Positions 1-7,267 of a DNA stretch of 64,000 nucleotides are shown piece after piece. The notes beneath the pieces are model-generated. The model did not search any database. It had not been told where the DNA came from and was given only the letters and a program-made list of their open reading frames with translations. Location of the stretch: contig JAFLVC010000005.1 in the NCBI GenBank assembly GCA_022508505.1, positions 1-64,000 on the forward strand, written 5' to 3'. The first letter of the stretch is position 1; every line of letters begins with the position of its first letter. The translations under genes were made by a program, and so were the position numbers. This DNA is from Clostridiales bacterium (lineage in GTDB: Bacteria; Bacillota; Clostridia; Christensenellales; Pumilibacteraceae).

Positions 1-41
1 CACGCTGGAGGTCGAGGGTTCAAGTCCCTTCCGGGTCGCCA
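1..41 (+). tRNA. tRNA-Asp (GTC), 3' part only
   Basis: This is the 3' part of a tRNA cut by the window edge. The 3' half of the anticodon arm, the variable loop, a T-arm with TTCAAGT loop, the acceptor strand CCGGGTC, discriminator G and an encoded CCA are visible. The CACGC anticodon-arm remnant followed by a GAGGTCG variable region and a G discriminator fits tRNA-Asp with anticodon GTC. Only the last anticodon base lies inside the window, so the identity is inferred. It heads an Asp-Phe-Thr cluster. Confidence 0.7.
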
Positions 42-48
42 AACTTTT

Positions 49-124
49 GCCTCGGTAGCTCAGTCGGTAGAGCAAGGGACTGAAAATCCCTGTGTCGGTG
101 GTTCGATTCCGCCCCGAGGCACCA
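49..124 (+). tRNA. tRNA-Phe (GAA)
   Basis: A complete 76-nt cloverleaf with acceptor GCCTCGG/CCGAGGC, a D-arm containing AGCTCAGTCGG, anticodon stem GGGA/TCCC around loop CTGAAAA (anticodon GAA), a T-loop TTCGATT and an encoded CCA. It lies 7 nt after tRNA-Asp and 14 nt before tRNA-Thr, so the three are probably co-transcribed. Confidence 0.97.
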
Positions 125-138
125 CAACCTACATGAGC

Positions 139-214
139 GCCGGAGTAGCTCAATCGGTAGAGCAACTGATTTGTAATCAGTAGGTTGCGGGTTCGAGTCC
201 CATCTTCGGCTCCA
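139..214 (+). tRNA. tRNA-Thr (TGT)
   Basis: A complete 76-nt cloverleaf with acceptor GCCGGAG paired to CTTCGGC (one G-T wobble), anticodon loop TTTGTAA giving anticodon TGT, a T-loop TTCGAGT and an encoded CCA. It is the last gene of the cluster, with a hairpin terminator starting at its final base. Confidence 0.97.
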
Positions 215-245
215 AACAGGTGTTTATTGTAAATACCTGTTTTTT
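214..245 (+). terminator. Terminator of the tRNA cluster
   Basis: The hairpin AAACAGGT ... ACCTGTTT begins at the CCA of tRNA-Thr, continues with weak A-T pairs toward a small loop, and is followed by a T run. It is a typical intrinsic terminator for Asp-Phe-Thr. Confidence 0.85.
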
Positions 246-304
246 GCTTGCTAATATCCATTTACCCAAGCGGGTGAGAATAGCATACAAGTCAAATTTA
301 TCGA

Positions 305-330
305 AAGCTGCGCCGCCGCGTCGCTTTTTT
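305..330 (+). terminator. GC-rich hairpin with T6 tail
   Basis: The stem AAGC-GCGC/GCGT-GCTT (one mismatch, one wobble) around CGCC is followed directly by TTTTTT. It could back up the tRNA terminator or end a short transcript from 246-305. No gene is visible in that short interval. Confidence 0.5.
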
Positions 331-339
331 GTAGAAACA

Positions 340-365
340 AAAAGACCGCCTTACAACGGTCTTTT
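340..365. terminator. Bidirectional terminator hairpin
   Basis: Inverted repeat AAAAGACCG / CGGTCTTTT with an 8-nt loop and A/T runs on both sides. It lies between the + strand tRNA cluster and the convergent - strand tRNA-Gly, so it can stop transcription from either side. Confidence 0.7.
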
Positions 366-385
366 ATGTTGAGCATGGAAGCGGA

Positions 386-412
386 AAATAAAAAGAACGC
401 CGCTAGCGTTCT
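386..412 (-). terminator. Second terminator downstream of tRNA-Gly
   Basis: Read on the - strand, a 7-bp stem AGAACGC/GCGTTCT is followed by TTTTTATTTT. It is the second of two - strand terminators after tRNA-Gly. Confidence 0.55.
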
Positions 413-420
413 GTGAAGGG

Positions 421-453
421 AAGTAAAATAAAAGACCGTCGCTTGACGGTCTT
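421..453 (-). terminator. Terminator of tRNA-Gly
   Basis: The stem AAGACCGTC / GACGGTCTT with a GCTT loop starts right after the tRNA-Gly CCA on the - strand and is followed by TTTTATTTTACTT. The arms share AAGACCG/CGGTCTT with the hairpin at 340-365. Confidence 0.8.
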
Positions 454-454
454 G

Positions 455-529
455 TGGAGCGGAAGACGAGATTCGAACCCGCGACCCTCACCTTGGCAAG
501 GTGATGCTCTACCCCTGAGCCACTTCCGC
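455..529 (-). tRNA. tRNA-Gly (GCC)
   Basis: On the reverse strand a 75-nt cloverleaf has acceptor GCGGAAG/CTTCCGC, anticodon loop TTGCCAA (anticodon GCC), a T-loop TTCGAAT and an encoded CCA. It converges on the tRNA cluster at the window start and has its own promoter at 575-603. Confidence 0.96.
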
Positions 530-574
530 ATATTTTTTGCTTTGCCGAAGTCGTTTTTCAAATTCAGCATAGTA

Positions 575-603
575 AATATATCACTATTAGATTTACTTGT
601 CAA
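575..603 (-). promoter_or_regulatory. SigmaA-type promoter of tRNA-Gly
   Basis: On the - strand TTGACA (598-603) is followed after 17 nt by TATATT (575-580). The predicted start is near 568, about 40 nt before the mature tRNA 5' end. Confidence 0.8.
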
Positions 604-633
604 GCATTTTTAATAAAAATAGCGTAAAAATGT

Positions 634-662
634 TTGACAATCTTTTGAATACATAGTATAAT
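634..662 (+). promoter_or_regulatory. Consensus sigmaA promoter of rpmF-plsX-rnc
   Basis: TTGACA (634-639), 17-nt spacer, TATAAT (657-662): a perfect consensus promoter. The rpmF Shine-Dalgarno AAAGGAGGTG follows about 14 nt later. It diverges from the tRNA-Gly promoter. Confidence 0.9.
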
Positions 663-688
663 CTTTTCGTAACAAAAGGAGGTGGATT

Positions 689-877
689 ATGGCAGTCCCC
701 AAGCACAAAACATCGAAGCAACGCACGCACACGCGCGGTTCGCAGTGGAAGTTGTCGGCACCCACGCTCATCGAGTGCCCGCAATGCCATCAGCTGATTC
801 CCATGCATCGAGTTTGCCCGAGCTGCGGTTATTACGACTCGGAGCTTAAAGTCGAAAAAGGCCAAAACAACGACTAA
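689..877 (+). CDS. rpmF: 50S ribosomal protein L32
   Basis: This is the complete 62-residue L32 of the large ribosomal subunit. It begins with the typical MAVPKHKTSK and carries the zinc-ribbon form of the protein, with CPQC and CPSC pairs around residues 30-47. A strong Shine-Dalgarno fixes the ATG. It is the first gene after a consensus promoter. rpmF next to plsX is a conserved linkage of ribosome and lipid synthesis genes. A GC-rich hairpin follows the stop and may reduce read-through into plsX. Confidence 0.97.
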   Translation: MAVPKHKTSKQRTHTRGSQWKLSAPTLIECPQCHQLIPMHRVCPSCGYYDSELKVEKGQNND

Positions 878-884
878 AAAATTG

Positions 885-909
885 CCCCGTTAATGCGGGG
901 TATATTTTT
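885..909 (+). terminator. Weak terminator or attenuator between rpmF and plsX
   Basis: Stem CCCCG / CGGGG with loop TTAATG is followed by TATATTTTT. The interrupted T tract and the close plsX start suggest partial termination that makes rpmF more abundant than plsX. Confidence 0.5.
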
Positions 910-925
910 GCAATAATGAGGCGAA

Positions 926-1954
926 ATGAAAATCATAATTGACATCGGCGGTTGCGATTATCCCGACAAAATGATTTTGGGCGTATGCAACGCCGCCAAA
1001 GCGCACCCCGACTACCAAATGGTTCTTGTGGGCGATAAGGAGTTTATCGAACAACATCTCGATAAAACTGTCAATAACGTCATTATCGAGCACGCGCCCG
1101 ACATAATCACAAACGAGGACAGCCCCACGCGTGCGATAAGGCAGAAGCCCAATTCGTCGCTCGTTCGGGCTATTTCCGTTTTGAATGAGTCGGACGACGC
1201 AATCGGATTTATAAGCGGCGGAAGCACGGGCGCAGTTCTCACCGCGTCCACGCTTTTGATCGGCAGGATCAAGGGCGTACACCGCGCCGTCCTCGCATCG
1301 CTCATGCCGTGCGCCGTCGACGGCAAGCTCGTCTGCATAGCGGACTGCGGCGCAAACGTCGACTGCAATCCCGAATTCCTTCCGCAGTTTGCGTTGATGG
1401 CGCACTACTATATAAAAGCGGTGTTCGGCATCGAGAACCCGACGGTCGGACTGCTTTCCAACGGCGCGGAGGACAAAAAGGGCGACGAGCGCACCAAAGC
1501 GGCGTTTCCGCTGATAAAGGCTCTGCCCATAAACTTTGTCGGCAATATGGAAGCGCGCTATGCCATGTCCGGCGATTACGATATAATCGTTTGCGACGGG
1601 TTTGCGGGCAACGTGCTCGTAAAGTCGGTCGAGGGCACGGCAAAGACTGTCATGAAGCTCGTAAAACAGGCTATGACCTCGTCGTTTAAGGCCAAGATGG
1701 GTGCGCTGCTATTGAAAAAGTCGATAACGGCGCTCAAAGACAAGATGGACTATCACGCGTACGGCGGCGCGGCGTTCCTCGGTCTAAACAAGCCCGTAAT
1801 CAAGACGCACGGCTCATCTAACGAGGTGTCGACGGCGGCGTCCGTAAACAACCTCATAAGGATGCACGAGCACAACACAGTAGAAGAAATCAGAATCGGT
1901 ATTTCGGCGATAGAGGCTGCAGCCGAGGCACCGAGCGAAGGCGAAAAACAGTGA
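926..1954 (+). CDS. plsX: Phosphate acyltransferase PlsX
   Basis: PlsX converts acyl-ACP and phosphate to acyl-phosphate, the acyl donor for PlsY in phospholipid synthesis. The 342-residue length fits the family. The start (MKIIIDIGG) resembles the usual MxIAxDxMGGD motif with slight divergence, and the glycine-rich GFISGGSTGAVL (about residues 95-106) and CDGFAGNVLVKS motifs are clear. GAGG sits just before the ATG. The stop overlaps the rnc start by four bases, implying translational coupling. No fab or acpP genes follow, unlike in many relatives. Confidence 0.95.
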   Translation: MKIIIDIGGCDYPDKMILGVCNAAKAHPDYQMVLVGDKEFIEQHLDKTVNNVIIEHAPDIITNEDSPTRAIRQKPNSSLVRAISVLNESDDAIGFISGGSTGAVLTASTLLIGRIKGVHRAVLASLMPCAVDGKLVCIADCGANVDCNPEFLPQFALMAHYYIKAVFGIENPTVGLLSNGAEDKKGDERTKAAFPLIKALPINFVGNMEARYAMSGDYDIIVCDGFAGNVLVKSVEGTAKTVMKLVKQAMTSSFKAKMGALLLKKSITALKDKMDYHAYGGAAFLGLNKPVIKTHGSSNEVSTAASVNNLIRMHEHNTVEEIRIGISAIEAAAEAPSEGEKQ

Positions 1955-2592
1955 ATTCGCTTTGCGACATACAAAAAGCAATAGGTTACGAGTTTAAGGA
2001 CGCGCGGCTTTTGGAGTCGGCGCTCACGCACTCGTCATACGTAAACGAGCATGCCGCGACCGGGAACGAGCGCATAGAGTTTCTCGGCGACTGCGTGCTC
2101 AATTTTATTGTGGGCGAACGTTTGTTCTCGGACGACAGAACGGCGAGCGAGGGCAAGCTTTCGTCCCGCCGCGCCGCGCTCGTGTCGCGTGCGCCGCTCG
2201 CGCGCATAGTAGACGAGCTCGGTCTTTTGAACGTACTCAAAGTGGGCGCGGGTGTGAATAAATCTGCGTTTTCGGTCAAGGCGCGGTCGGATATATTCGA
2301 GGCCGTCCTCGGCGCGGTGTATCTCGACGGGGGGTTGGACGCCTGCCGTGGGGTGCTCGACAGTGTGTTTTTCGGCGCCGTTATGCCGGAGCGCGACTAT
2401 AAGTCGGAGCTTCAAGAATATGCGGCAAAGCATAATTTGTCCGTGACCTACGAAACGCGTCAGGCGGACGGCGGGTTTGAAAGCGACGTGCGCGTCGGGG
2501 ATAGCATGTATTCGGGCAGGGGGAGCACCAAACACGGTTCGCAGATATCGGCGGCAAAAGCGGCGGTGTCGGCATTCGTCGAAAAGCGATAA
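1951..2592 (+). CDS. rnc: Ribonuclease III
   Basis: RNase III processes rRNA precursors and other double-stranded RNA. The 213-residue protein has the catalytic signature ERIEFLGDCVL (about residues 38-48), a second acidic site near DIFEAVLGAVYLDGG, and a C-terminal dsRNA-binding domain ending in GSQISAAKAAVSAF. It begins with GTG inside the plsX stop (GTGA overlap). The usual downstream partner smc follows, but with its own promoter. Confidence 0.96.
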   Translation: MNSLCDIQKAIGYEFKDARLLESALTHSSYVNEHAATGNERIEFLGDCVLNFIVGERLFSDDRTASEGKLSSRRAALVSRAPLARIVDELGLLNVLKVGAGVNKSAFSVKARSDIFEAVLGAVYLDGGLDACRGVLDSVFFGAVMPERDYKSELQEYAAKHNLSVTYETRQADGGFESDVRVGDSMYSGRGSTKHGSQISAAKAAVSAFVEKR

Positions 2593-2631
2593 TATTTTCG
2601 CACGCTTTATTAAATGCAAACGGCAAATCGA

Positions 2632-2660
2632 TTGATTTTTGCGTGTATACATGTTATAAT
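2632..2660 (+). promoter_or_regulatory. SigmaA promoter of smc-ftsY
   Basis: TTGATT (2632-2637), 17-nt spacer, TATAAT (2655-2660). The predicted start near 2667 coincides with the left edge of a perfect palindrome at 2668-2684. Confidence 0.85.
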
Positions 2661-2667
2661 TAACAAT

Positions 2668-2684
2668 GGTGTGTTAAACACACC
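2668..2684. promoter_or_regulatory. 17-bp palindrome at the smc transcription start
   Basis: GGTGTGT-TAA-ACACACC is a perfect 7-bp inverted repeat placed at about +1 to +17 of the smc promoter. The position is typical of a repressor operator. The cognate regulator is unknown. As RNA it would form only a 3-nt-loop hairpin without a T tract, so it is not a terminator. Confidence 0.55.
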
Positions 2685-2711
2685 GCAAGCAATTATCGGC
2701 AGGAACGGATT

Positions 2712-5700
2712 TTGAAGTTTAAGAAGCTTTCCCTCATCGGGTTCAAATCCTTCGCCAACAAGCTTGAAGTCAAGTTCGGCGAAGGCATAACCGGAATAGT
2801 CGGCCCCAACGGCTGCGGCAAGAGTAATGTTGCCGACGCCGTGCGTTGGGTTTTGGGCGAGCAGTCGGCAAAGCTCCTGCGCGGTAACGGCATGATGGAC
2901 GTCATCTTTAACGGCACGAAAAAGCGCAACTCGCTTTCGTATGCCGAGGTTTCGCTCACTTTCGACAACAAGGGCCGCTCGCTTTTCCCGTCGTATGAGT
3001 TTCAGGAAGTCGTAATTACTCGTAAGCTTTTCAGGTCGGGTGAGAGCGAATATTACATAAACGGCAGTCTTTGCAGGCTTCGCGACATATCCGACATGCT
3101 TCGCGACGCCGGTTTTGCACGTGAGGGCTACACGATTATCGGTCAGGGGCGTGTGACGGAGCTCATAAACTCCAAGCCCGAGGATCGCCGCGCCATATTC
3201 GAAGAAGCCGCCGGAATAAGCAAGTACAAGTTTAAAAAGACCGAGGCCGAGCGCAAGAACGAGCGCACCCGCGCCAATCTGGAACGAATAAAAGACGCAA
3301 TGAAGGGCGACGCCGACAGGCTCGGGCCTTTGACGCGTCAGGCGGAAAAGGCGCGGCAGTACAGTGAGCTCAGCGAAAAGCTCAAGTTTCAAGAGATAAA
3401 TTATTACATAAAAAGCTACGAGACCGCCGCCGACACCAAAGAGGAACTCGGCAAGATCGTAGCCGATTACGACGCGCAGATACGCGAAAAGCAGGCAGAG
3501 TACGAGACCGCTTCGAGCGACTACAATTCCGCCATGGAGGAGCTGCGGCGCATCGACGAAAACCTCGAATCGTACAGAAACGAGCTCTTGATGTTGAGCG
3601 TCGATAAGGAAAAGGTCGCAGGTCAAATTGAGCTTCTTACTCATCAGCTCAACAGCCTGTCAAAGCAGAACGACAGCTTGATGTCCGCAAACGCTACGCT
3701 CGGCGATAACTACAACAAGCTAAAGGCCTCCGCCGATCAAAAGCAAGGCGAGCTCAACCGCAAGACGGAGGAGCTAAAGGCCAAAACCGCCGAGTACGAA
3801 AAGCTCAATGCCGAATACACCGAGCTCAACAATCGCGTCGTCGCGCAGGAAGAAGAACTCGAACGCGCAAGACGCGCCATGCTCGCCGCAATGGAGCGCA
3901 AAGCGGCGGTGTCAATGAGTATGGGCGAGCTCACCGCAGAGCGTGCCGGACTTTCGGACAGGATAGAAGTGCTCAACGCGCGAATCGCCGCAACCTCCGA
4001 AAAGATTGCGACAAACGCCGCGGAATTATCAGACCGCGAAGAAAAGCTTAAAAAACTCGCCGAAGAAAAGGCTGAGCTTATCGGTGAATTCGATAGGTGC
4101 AACGCCGAGTTTGCCGAAACGGACGAAAAGTTAAGATCCACCGCGGACGAGCTCGTCGACACCAAGCGCGAGTACTCGATGTCTGTCGTCAGAAAGAACA
4201 TGCTCGCCGAGCTTCAAAATTCGCTCGAGGGTTATGCCGTTCCCGTGCGGAAACTTTTAAACGACGCTAAGAGTAACATTCGGATTGCCTCCGCAGTTCT
4301 CGGCGTCGTAGGCCAGATTATAAAGGTCAAAGAGGGCTTCGAAACGGCTGTCGAAATGGCGCTCGGCTCGACGGTCGGCAACATCGTCACGAAGGACGAG
4401 GACGACGCCAAGCTCCTTATTGCGTACCTCAAAGAAAACCGCTACGGTAGGGCGACATTTCTTCCGATTACGAGTTTCAAACCGCGCGCGATCGACGACG
4501 CGTATCTGCCGCTCCTAAAGCGCGACGGCTGTTACGGCGTAGCTACCGAGGCGGTGTCAAGCGATAAAATGTTCTCGACTGTTGTCAGCGGGCTTCTCGG
4601 CGGCACGGTCATTGTGAATAACATGGATACGGCGATTTCGCTTGCCAAGGCGAGTAACTATGCGTTCAAGATTGTTACGCTCGACGGCGACGTCGTATAT
4701 CCTCACGGTTCTATTACGGGCGGCAGCAAAAAGTCTGACGTGCCGAGCGTGTTCTCGTACGAGCGCGATCTCAAAGATATAACGGCACGCGTGGACGAGC
4801 TCAAGGTGCGCGTGGATGAGCTTAACTCCACTCACGCACGGCTCGAAAAGGCGCACGGCGAGCTGTCGAAACGCATTCGCGAGCTGCGCGAGGATATTCA
4901 CGACTACGAGCTCGCCGAAAACACGGAAAACCTCGAGTGCGCCAACCTAAAAGAGGAAATCGAATCGCTTTTGCGTTCAAAGTCGTCGGACGACGGTATT
5001 CTCGACGCGTTCATAAAGCGGCTCGAGGAGATAAACCTCGATATTGAAGCTACCGAAAAGACTCAGGACGAGTTAGGCACCGAGCGCCGTGAGGAGGACG
5101 ACAAGTCGCACCGCGAGTTCGACGAGCTCCGCTTAAAGCGCGATGGGCTACGCGACAAGGTCAGCGCGCTCAATATCGGGCTGGTCACGTTGAGAATGGA
5201 TGCTGAGACGCTTCAAAACGACATAGTTCGGTTAAACGACGAGGCGCAGGCGGCGGCGACCAATATGGAAGCAAACGACATGGCGATTCTCGGCAACAAC
5301 AGTGCCATGCAGGACCTCAACGATAAGCTCAAGGAACTTACCGCAAGCAGCGGCGAGCGCGGCGACAGCAGGCGCGAGGAACTCAGCGCAAAGCTTTCCG
5401 ACCTTGCAAAATACAAGTCCGACCTCAACGAGCGCTCCGCGAGAAGCGACAGGGCGCGCATAGAAAAAAGCGACGAGATAAGCGCGCTCACCGAAAAGAA
5501 GCACGAGCAGGAGATTTTGCTGACGCGCGTCGATTCGGACATGGAAACAATGCAGCAACGTGTAAACGAGGAGTACGGGCTCAATTACGAGCAGTGCCTC
5601 GAGTTTAAGGACGAAAACTACGACCAAGAAAGCGGCAGCATCGAGATAGCCAAGCTAAAGCGCAGGATAAGCAATCTCGGCAATATAAATATGGACGCAA

Positions 5701-6308
5701 TAGAGGAGTCGCAAGAACTCCTTCGCGTGTATCACGAAAAGGAGATACAGTGCGACGACCTCGAAAAGAGCCTTGCCGACGAGGAGCGCGTCATAAAGGA
5801 AATGTCTGCGACAATGCTCCGCGATTTCAACGAGTGCTTCGAAAAGATTCGCGTCAATTTCCAAAGCATTTTCGCAGAGCTGTTTAACGGCGGCACGGCC
5901 GACCTCGAGCTCACAGACAATCCCGATCCGCTTCTTCGCGGCGTGGAAATCAAGGCTCAACCGCCGTCAAAGAACTTGCAGTCGATTACGCTTTTGTCGG
6001 GTGGAGAAAAAACGCTCACCGCAATAGCCATACTGTTTGCGATACTCAAGTTGCGCCCTATGCCGTTCTGTCTTTTGGACGAAATTGAAGCGGCGCTCGA
6101 TGATGCAAACGTCGGAAGGTTCGCGCAGTATCTCAAAAAGTTCTCTCAGGACACGCAATTTATTGTTATAACGCACAGAAAGCCTACCATGGAACAGGCG
6201 GACTGCCTGTACGGCGTTACGATGGAAGAAGAGGGCGTATCAACCATAGTTTCGGTGCGCCTCAACGACGCTGTTCAAGGCGCCGTTTCCGTTCCGGCTG
6301 AGGAATAG
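2712..6308 (+). CDS. smc: Chromosome partition protein SMC
   Basis: This 1198-residue SMC ATPase is the core of the ScpAB-SMC condensin for chromosome organisation and segregation. In order: an N-terminal ATPase half with Walker A GPNGCGKS (about 31-38), a long coiled coil, a hinge around 500-665 ending near GSITGGSKKS, the return coiled coil, and the C-terminal half with ABC signature LLSGGEKT (about 1094) and Walker B CLLDEIEAALDD (about 1119). It starts with TTG after AGGAACGG. ftsY follows after 9 nt. Confidence 0.97.
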   Translation: MKFKKLSLIGFKSFANKLEVKFGEGITGIVGPNGCGKSNVADAVRWVLGEQSAKLLRGNGMMDVIFNGTKKRNSLSYAEVSLTFDNKGRSLFPSYEFQEVVITRKLFRSGESEYYINGSLCRLRDISDMLRDAGFAREGYTIIGQGRVTELINSKPEDRRAIFEEAAGISKYKFKKTEAERKNERTRANLERIKDAMKGDADRLGPLTRQAEKARQYSELSEKLKFQEINYYIKSYETAADTKEELGKIVADYDAQIREKQAEYETASSDYNSAMEELRRIDENLESYRNELLMLSVDKEKVAGQIELLTHQLNSLSKQNDSLMSANATLGDNYNKLKASADQKQGELNRKTEELKAKTAEYEKLNAEYTELNNRVVAQEEELERARRAMLAAMERKAAVSMSMGELTAERAGLSDRIEVLNARIAATSEKIATNAAELSDREEKLKKLAEEKAELIGEFDRCNAEFAETDEKLRSTADELVDTKREYSMSVVRKNMLAELQNSLEGYAVPVRKLLNDAKSNIRIASAVLGVVGQIIKVKEGFETAVEMALGSTVGNIVTKDEDDAKLLIAYLKENRYGRATFLPITSFKPRAIDDAYLPLLKRDGCYGVATEAVSSDKMFSTVVSGLLGGTVIVNNMDTAISLAKASNYAFKIVTLDGDVVYPHGSITGGSKKSDVPSVFSYERDLKDITARVDELKVRVDELNSTHARLEKAHGELSKRIRELREDIHDYELAENTENLECANLKEEIESLLRSKSSDDGILDAFIKRLEEINLDIEATEKTQDELGTERREEDDKSHREFDELRLKRDGLRDKVSALNIGLVTLRMDAETLQNDIVRLNDEAQAAATNMEANDMAILGNNSAMQDLNDKLKELTASSGERGDSRREELSAKLSDLAKYKSDLNERSARSDRARIEKSDEISALTEKKHEQEILLTRVDSDMETMQQRVNEEYGLNYEQCLEFKDENYDQESGSIEIAKLKRRISNLGNINMDAIEESQELLRVYHEKEIQCDDLEKSLADEERVIKEMSATMLRDFNECFEKIRVNFQSIFAELFNGGTADLELTDNPDPLLRGVEIKAQPPSKNLQSITLLSGGEKTLTAIAILFAILKLRPMPFCLLDEIEAALDDANVGRFAQYLKKFSQDTQFIVITHRKPTMEQADCLYGVTMEEEGVSTIVSVRLNDAVQGAVSVPAEE

Positions 6309-6317
6309 GAGTGAATT

Positions 6318-7220
6318 ATGGGACTGTTCTCTCGCATAAAAGAAGGACTTAAAAAGACAAAAGAAGCGATCGCCTACAAGCTCAACAAGCTTTTTACGGG
6401 CGGCGTTTTGACCGACGATTTTTATGACGAGCTCGAAGAAATTTTGCTCACATCCGATATCGGCGCGGAAACGACGGACACCGTCATGGAGCGGCTCAAA
6501 AAGGAAATCGACAAGAACCATGTGCGAGATACCGCAACAGTTCGCACACTGCTAAAGAACATTCTCGTCGAGCTTTTGGAAGAAAACGAAAAGCCGGACT
6601 ACACGTATCCGCTCGTCATCATGCTTTCCGGCGTAAACGGCGTGGGCAAGACGACGGCTATCGGCAAGCTTGCCAAAAAGTTCAAGTCCATGGGAAAGAC
6701 CGTCACTATCGCGGCGGCGGACACTTTCCGCGCGGCGGCTTCCGACCAGCTCTCCGTGTGGGCGGACCGCGCGGGCGTCAGGATTATCAAGCACGCCGAG
6801 GGCGCGGATCCCGCAGCAGTCGTTTTCGACGCGGCGCAGAGCGTAAAGAGCAAAAACGGCGACGTCCTTTTGGTGGACACCGCAGGCAGGCTTCACAACA
6901 AAAAGAACCTCATGGAAGAGCTTAAAAAGATTTCGCGAGTAGTGTCCCGCGAGCTTCCGGACGCCATGGTCATGAACTATATTGTTCTCGACGCGACGAC
7001 GGGACAAAACGCGATTTCGCAGGTAGAAGTCTTTAACGAGGCAATCGACATCGACGGAATAGTCCTTACCAAGCTTGACGGAACGGCAAAGGGCGGCGTG
7101 GTGCTCGCAATAGCGGGCGAGCTGTCCGTGCCCGTCGTGTACGTAGGCGTAGGCGAGGGTATCGACGACCTCGAAGACTTTGACGCAAAAACGTTCGTGA
7201 ACGGCATAATGGAAGATTAG
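6318..7220 (+). CDS. ftsY: Signal recognition particle receptor FtsY
   Basis: FtsY is the membrane-associated GTPase receptor that docks SRP-ribosome complexes at the Sec translocon. The 300-residue protein has a short N-terminal membrane-targeting helix and no long acidic A domain, then the N domain, then the G domain with GVNGVGKTT (about 104), DTAGRLH (about 187) and TKLDGTAKGG (about 249). Its partner ffh lies 2.5 kb downstream, separated by a membrane peptidase gene and ylxM. A strong terminator follows immediately. Confidence 0.97.
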   Translation: MGLFSRIKEGLKKTKEAIAYKLNKLFTGGVLTDDFYDELEEILLTSDIGAETTDTVMERLKKEIDKNHVRDTATVRTLLKNILVELLEENEKPDYTYPLVIMLSGVNGVGKTTAIGKLAKKFKSMGKTVTIAAADTFRAAASDQLSVWADRAGVRIIKHAEGADPAAVVFDAAQSVKSKNGDVLLVDTAGRLHNKKNLMEELKKISRVVSRELPDAMVMNYIVLDATTGQNAISQVEVFNEAIDIDGIVLTKLDGTAKGGVVLAIAGELSVPVVYVGVGEGIDDLEDFDAKTFVNGIMED

Positions 7221-7226
7221 TTATTC

Positions 7227-7249
7227 GACCGACGTTTACGTCGGTCTTT
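7227..7249 (+). terminator. Terminator after ftsY
   Basis: The perfect 8-bp stem GACCGACG / CGTCGGTC with a TTTA loop is followed by TTT. It ends the smc-ftsY transcript and rules out the upstream GTG at 7250 as the start of the next gene. Confidence 0.75.
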
Positions 7250-7267
7250 GTGATTTACAGGCAAAAA

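Noticed and set aside
413-613. Short ORFs over tRNA-Gly on both strands
   Set aside because: They are translations of the tRNA and its terminator, not genes.
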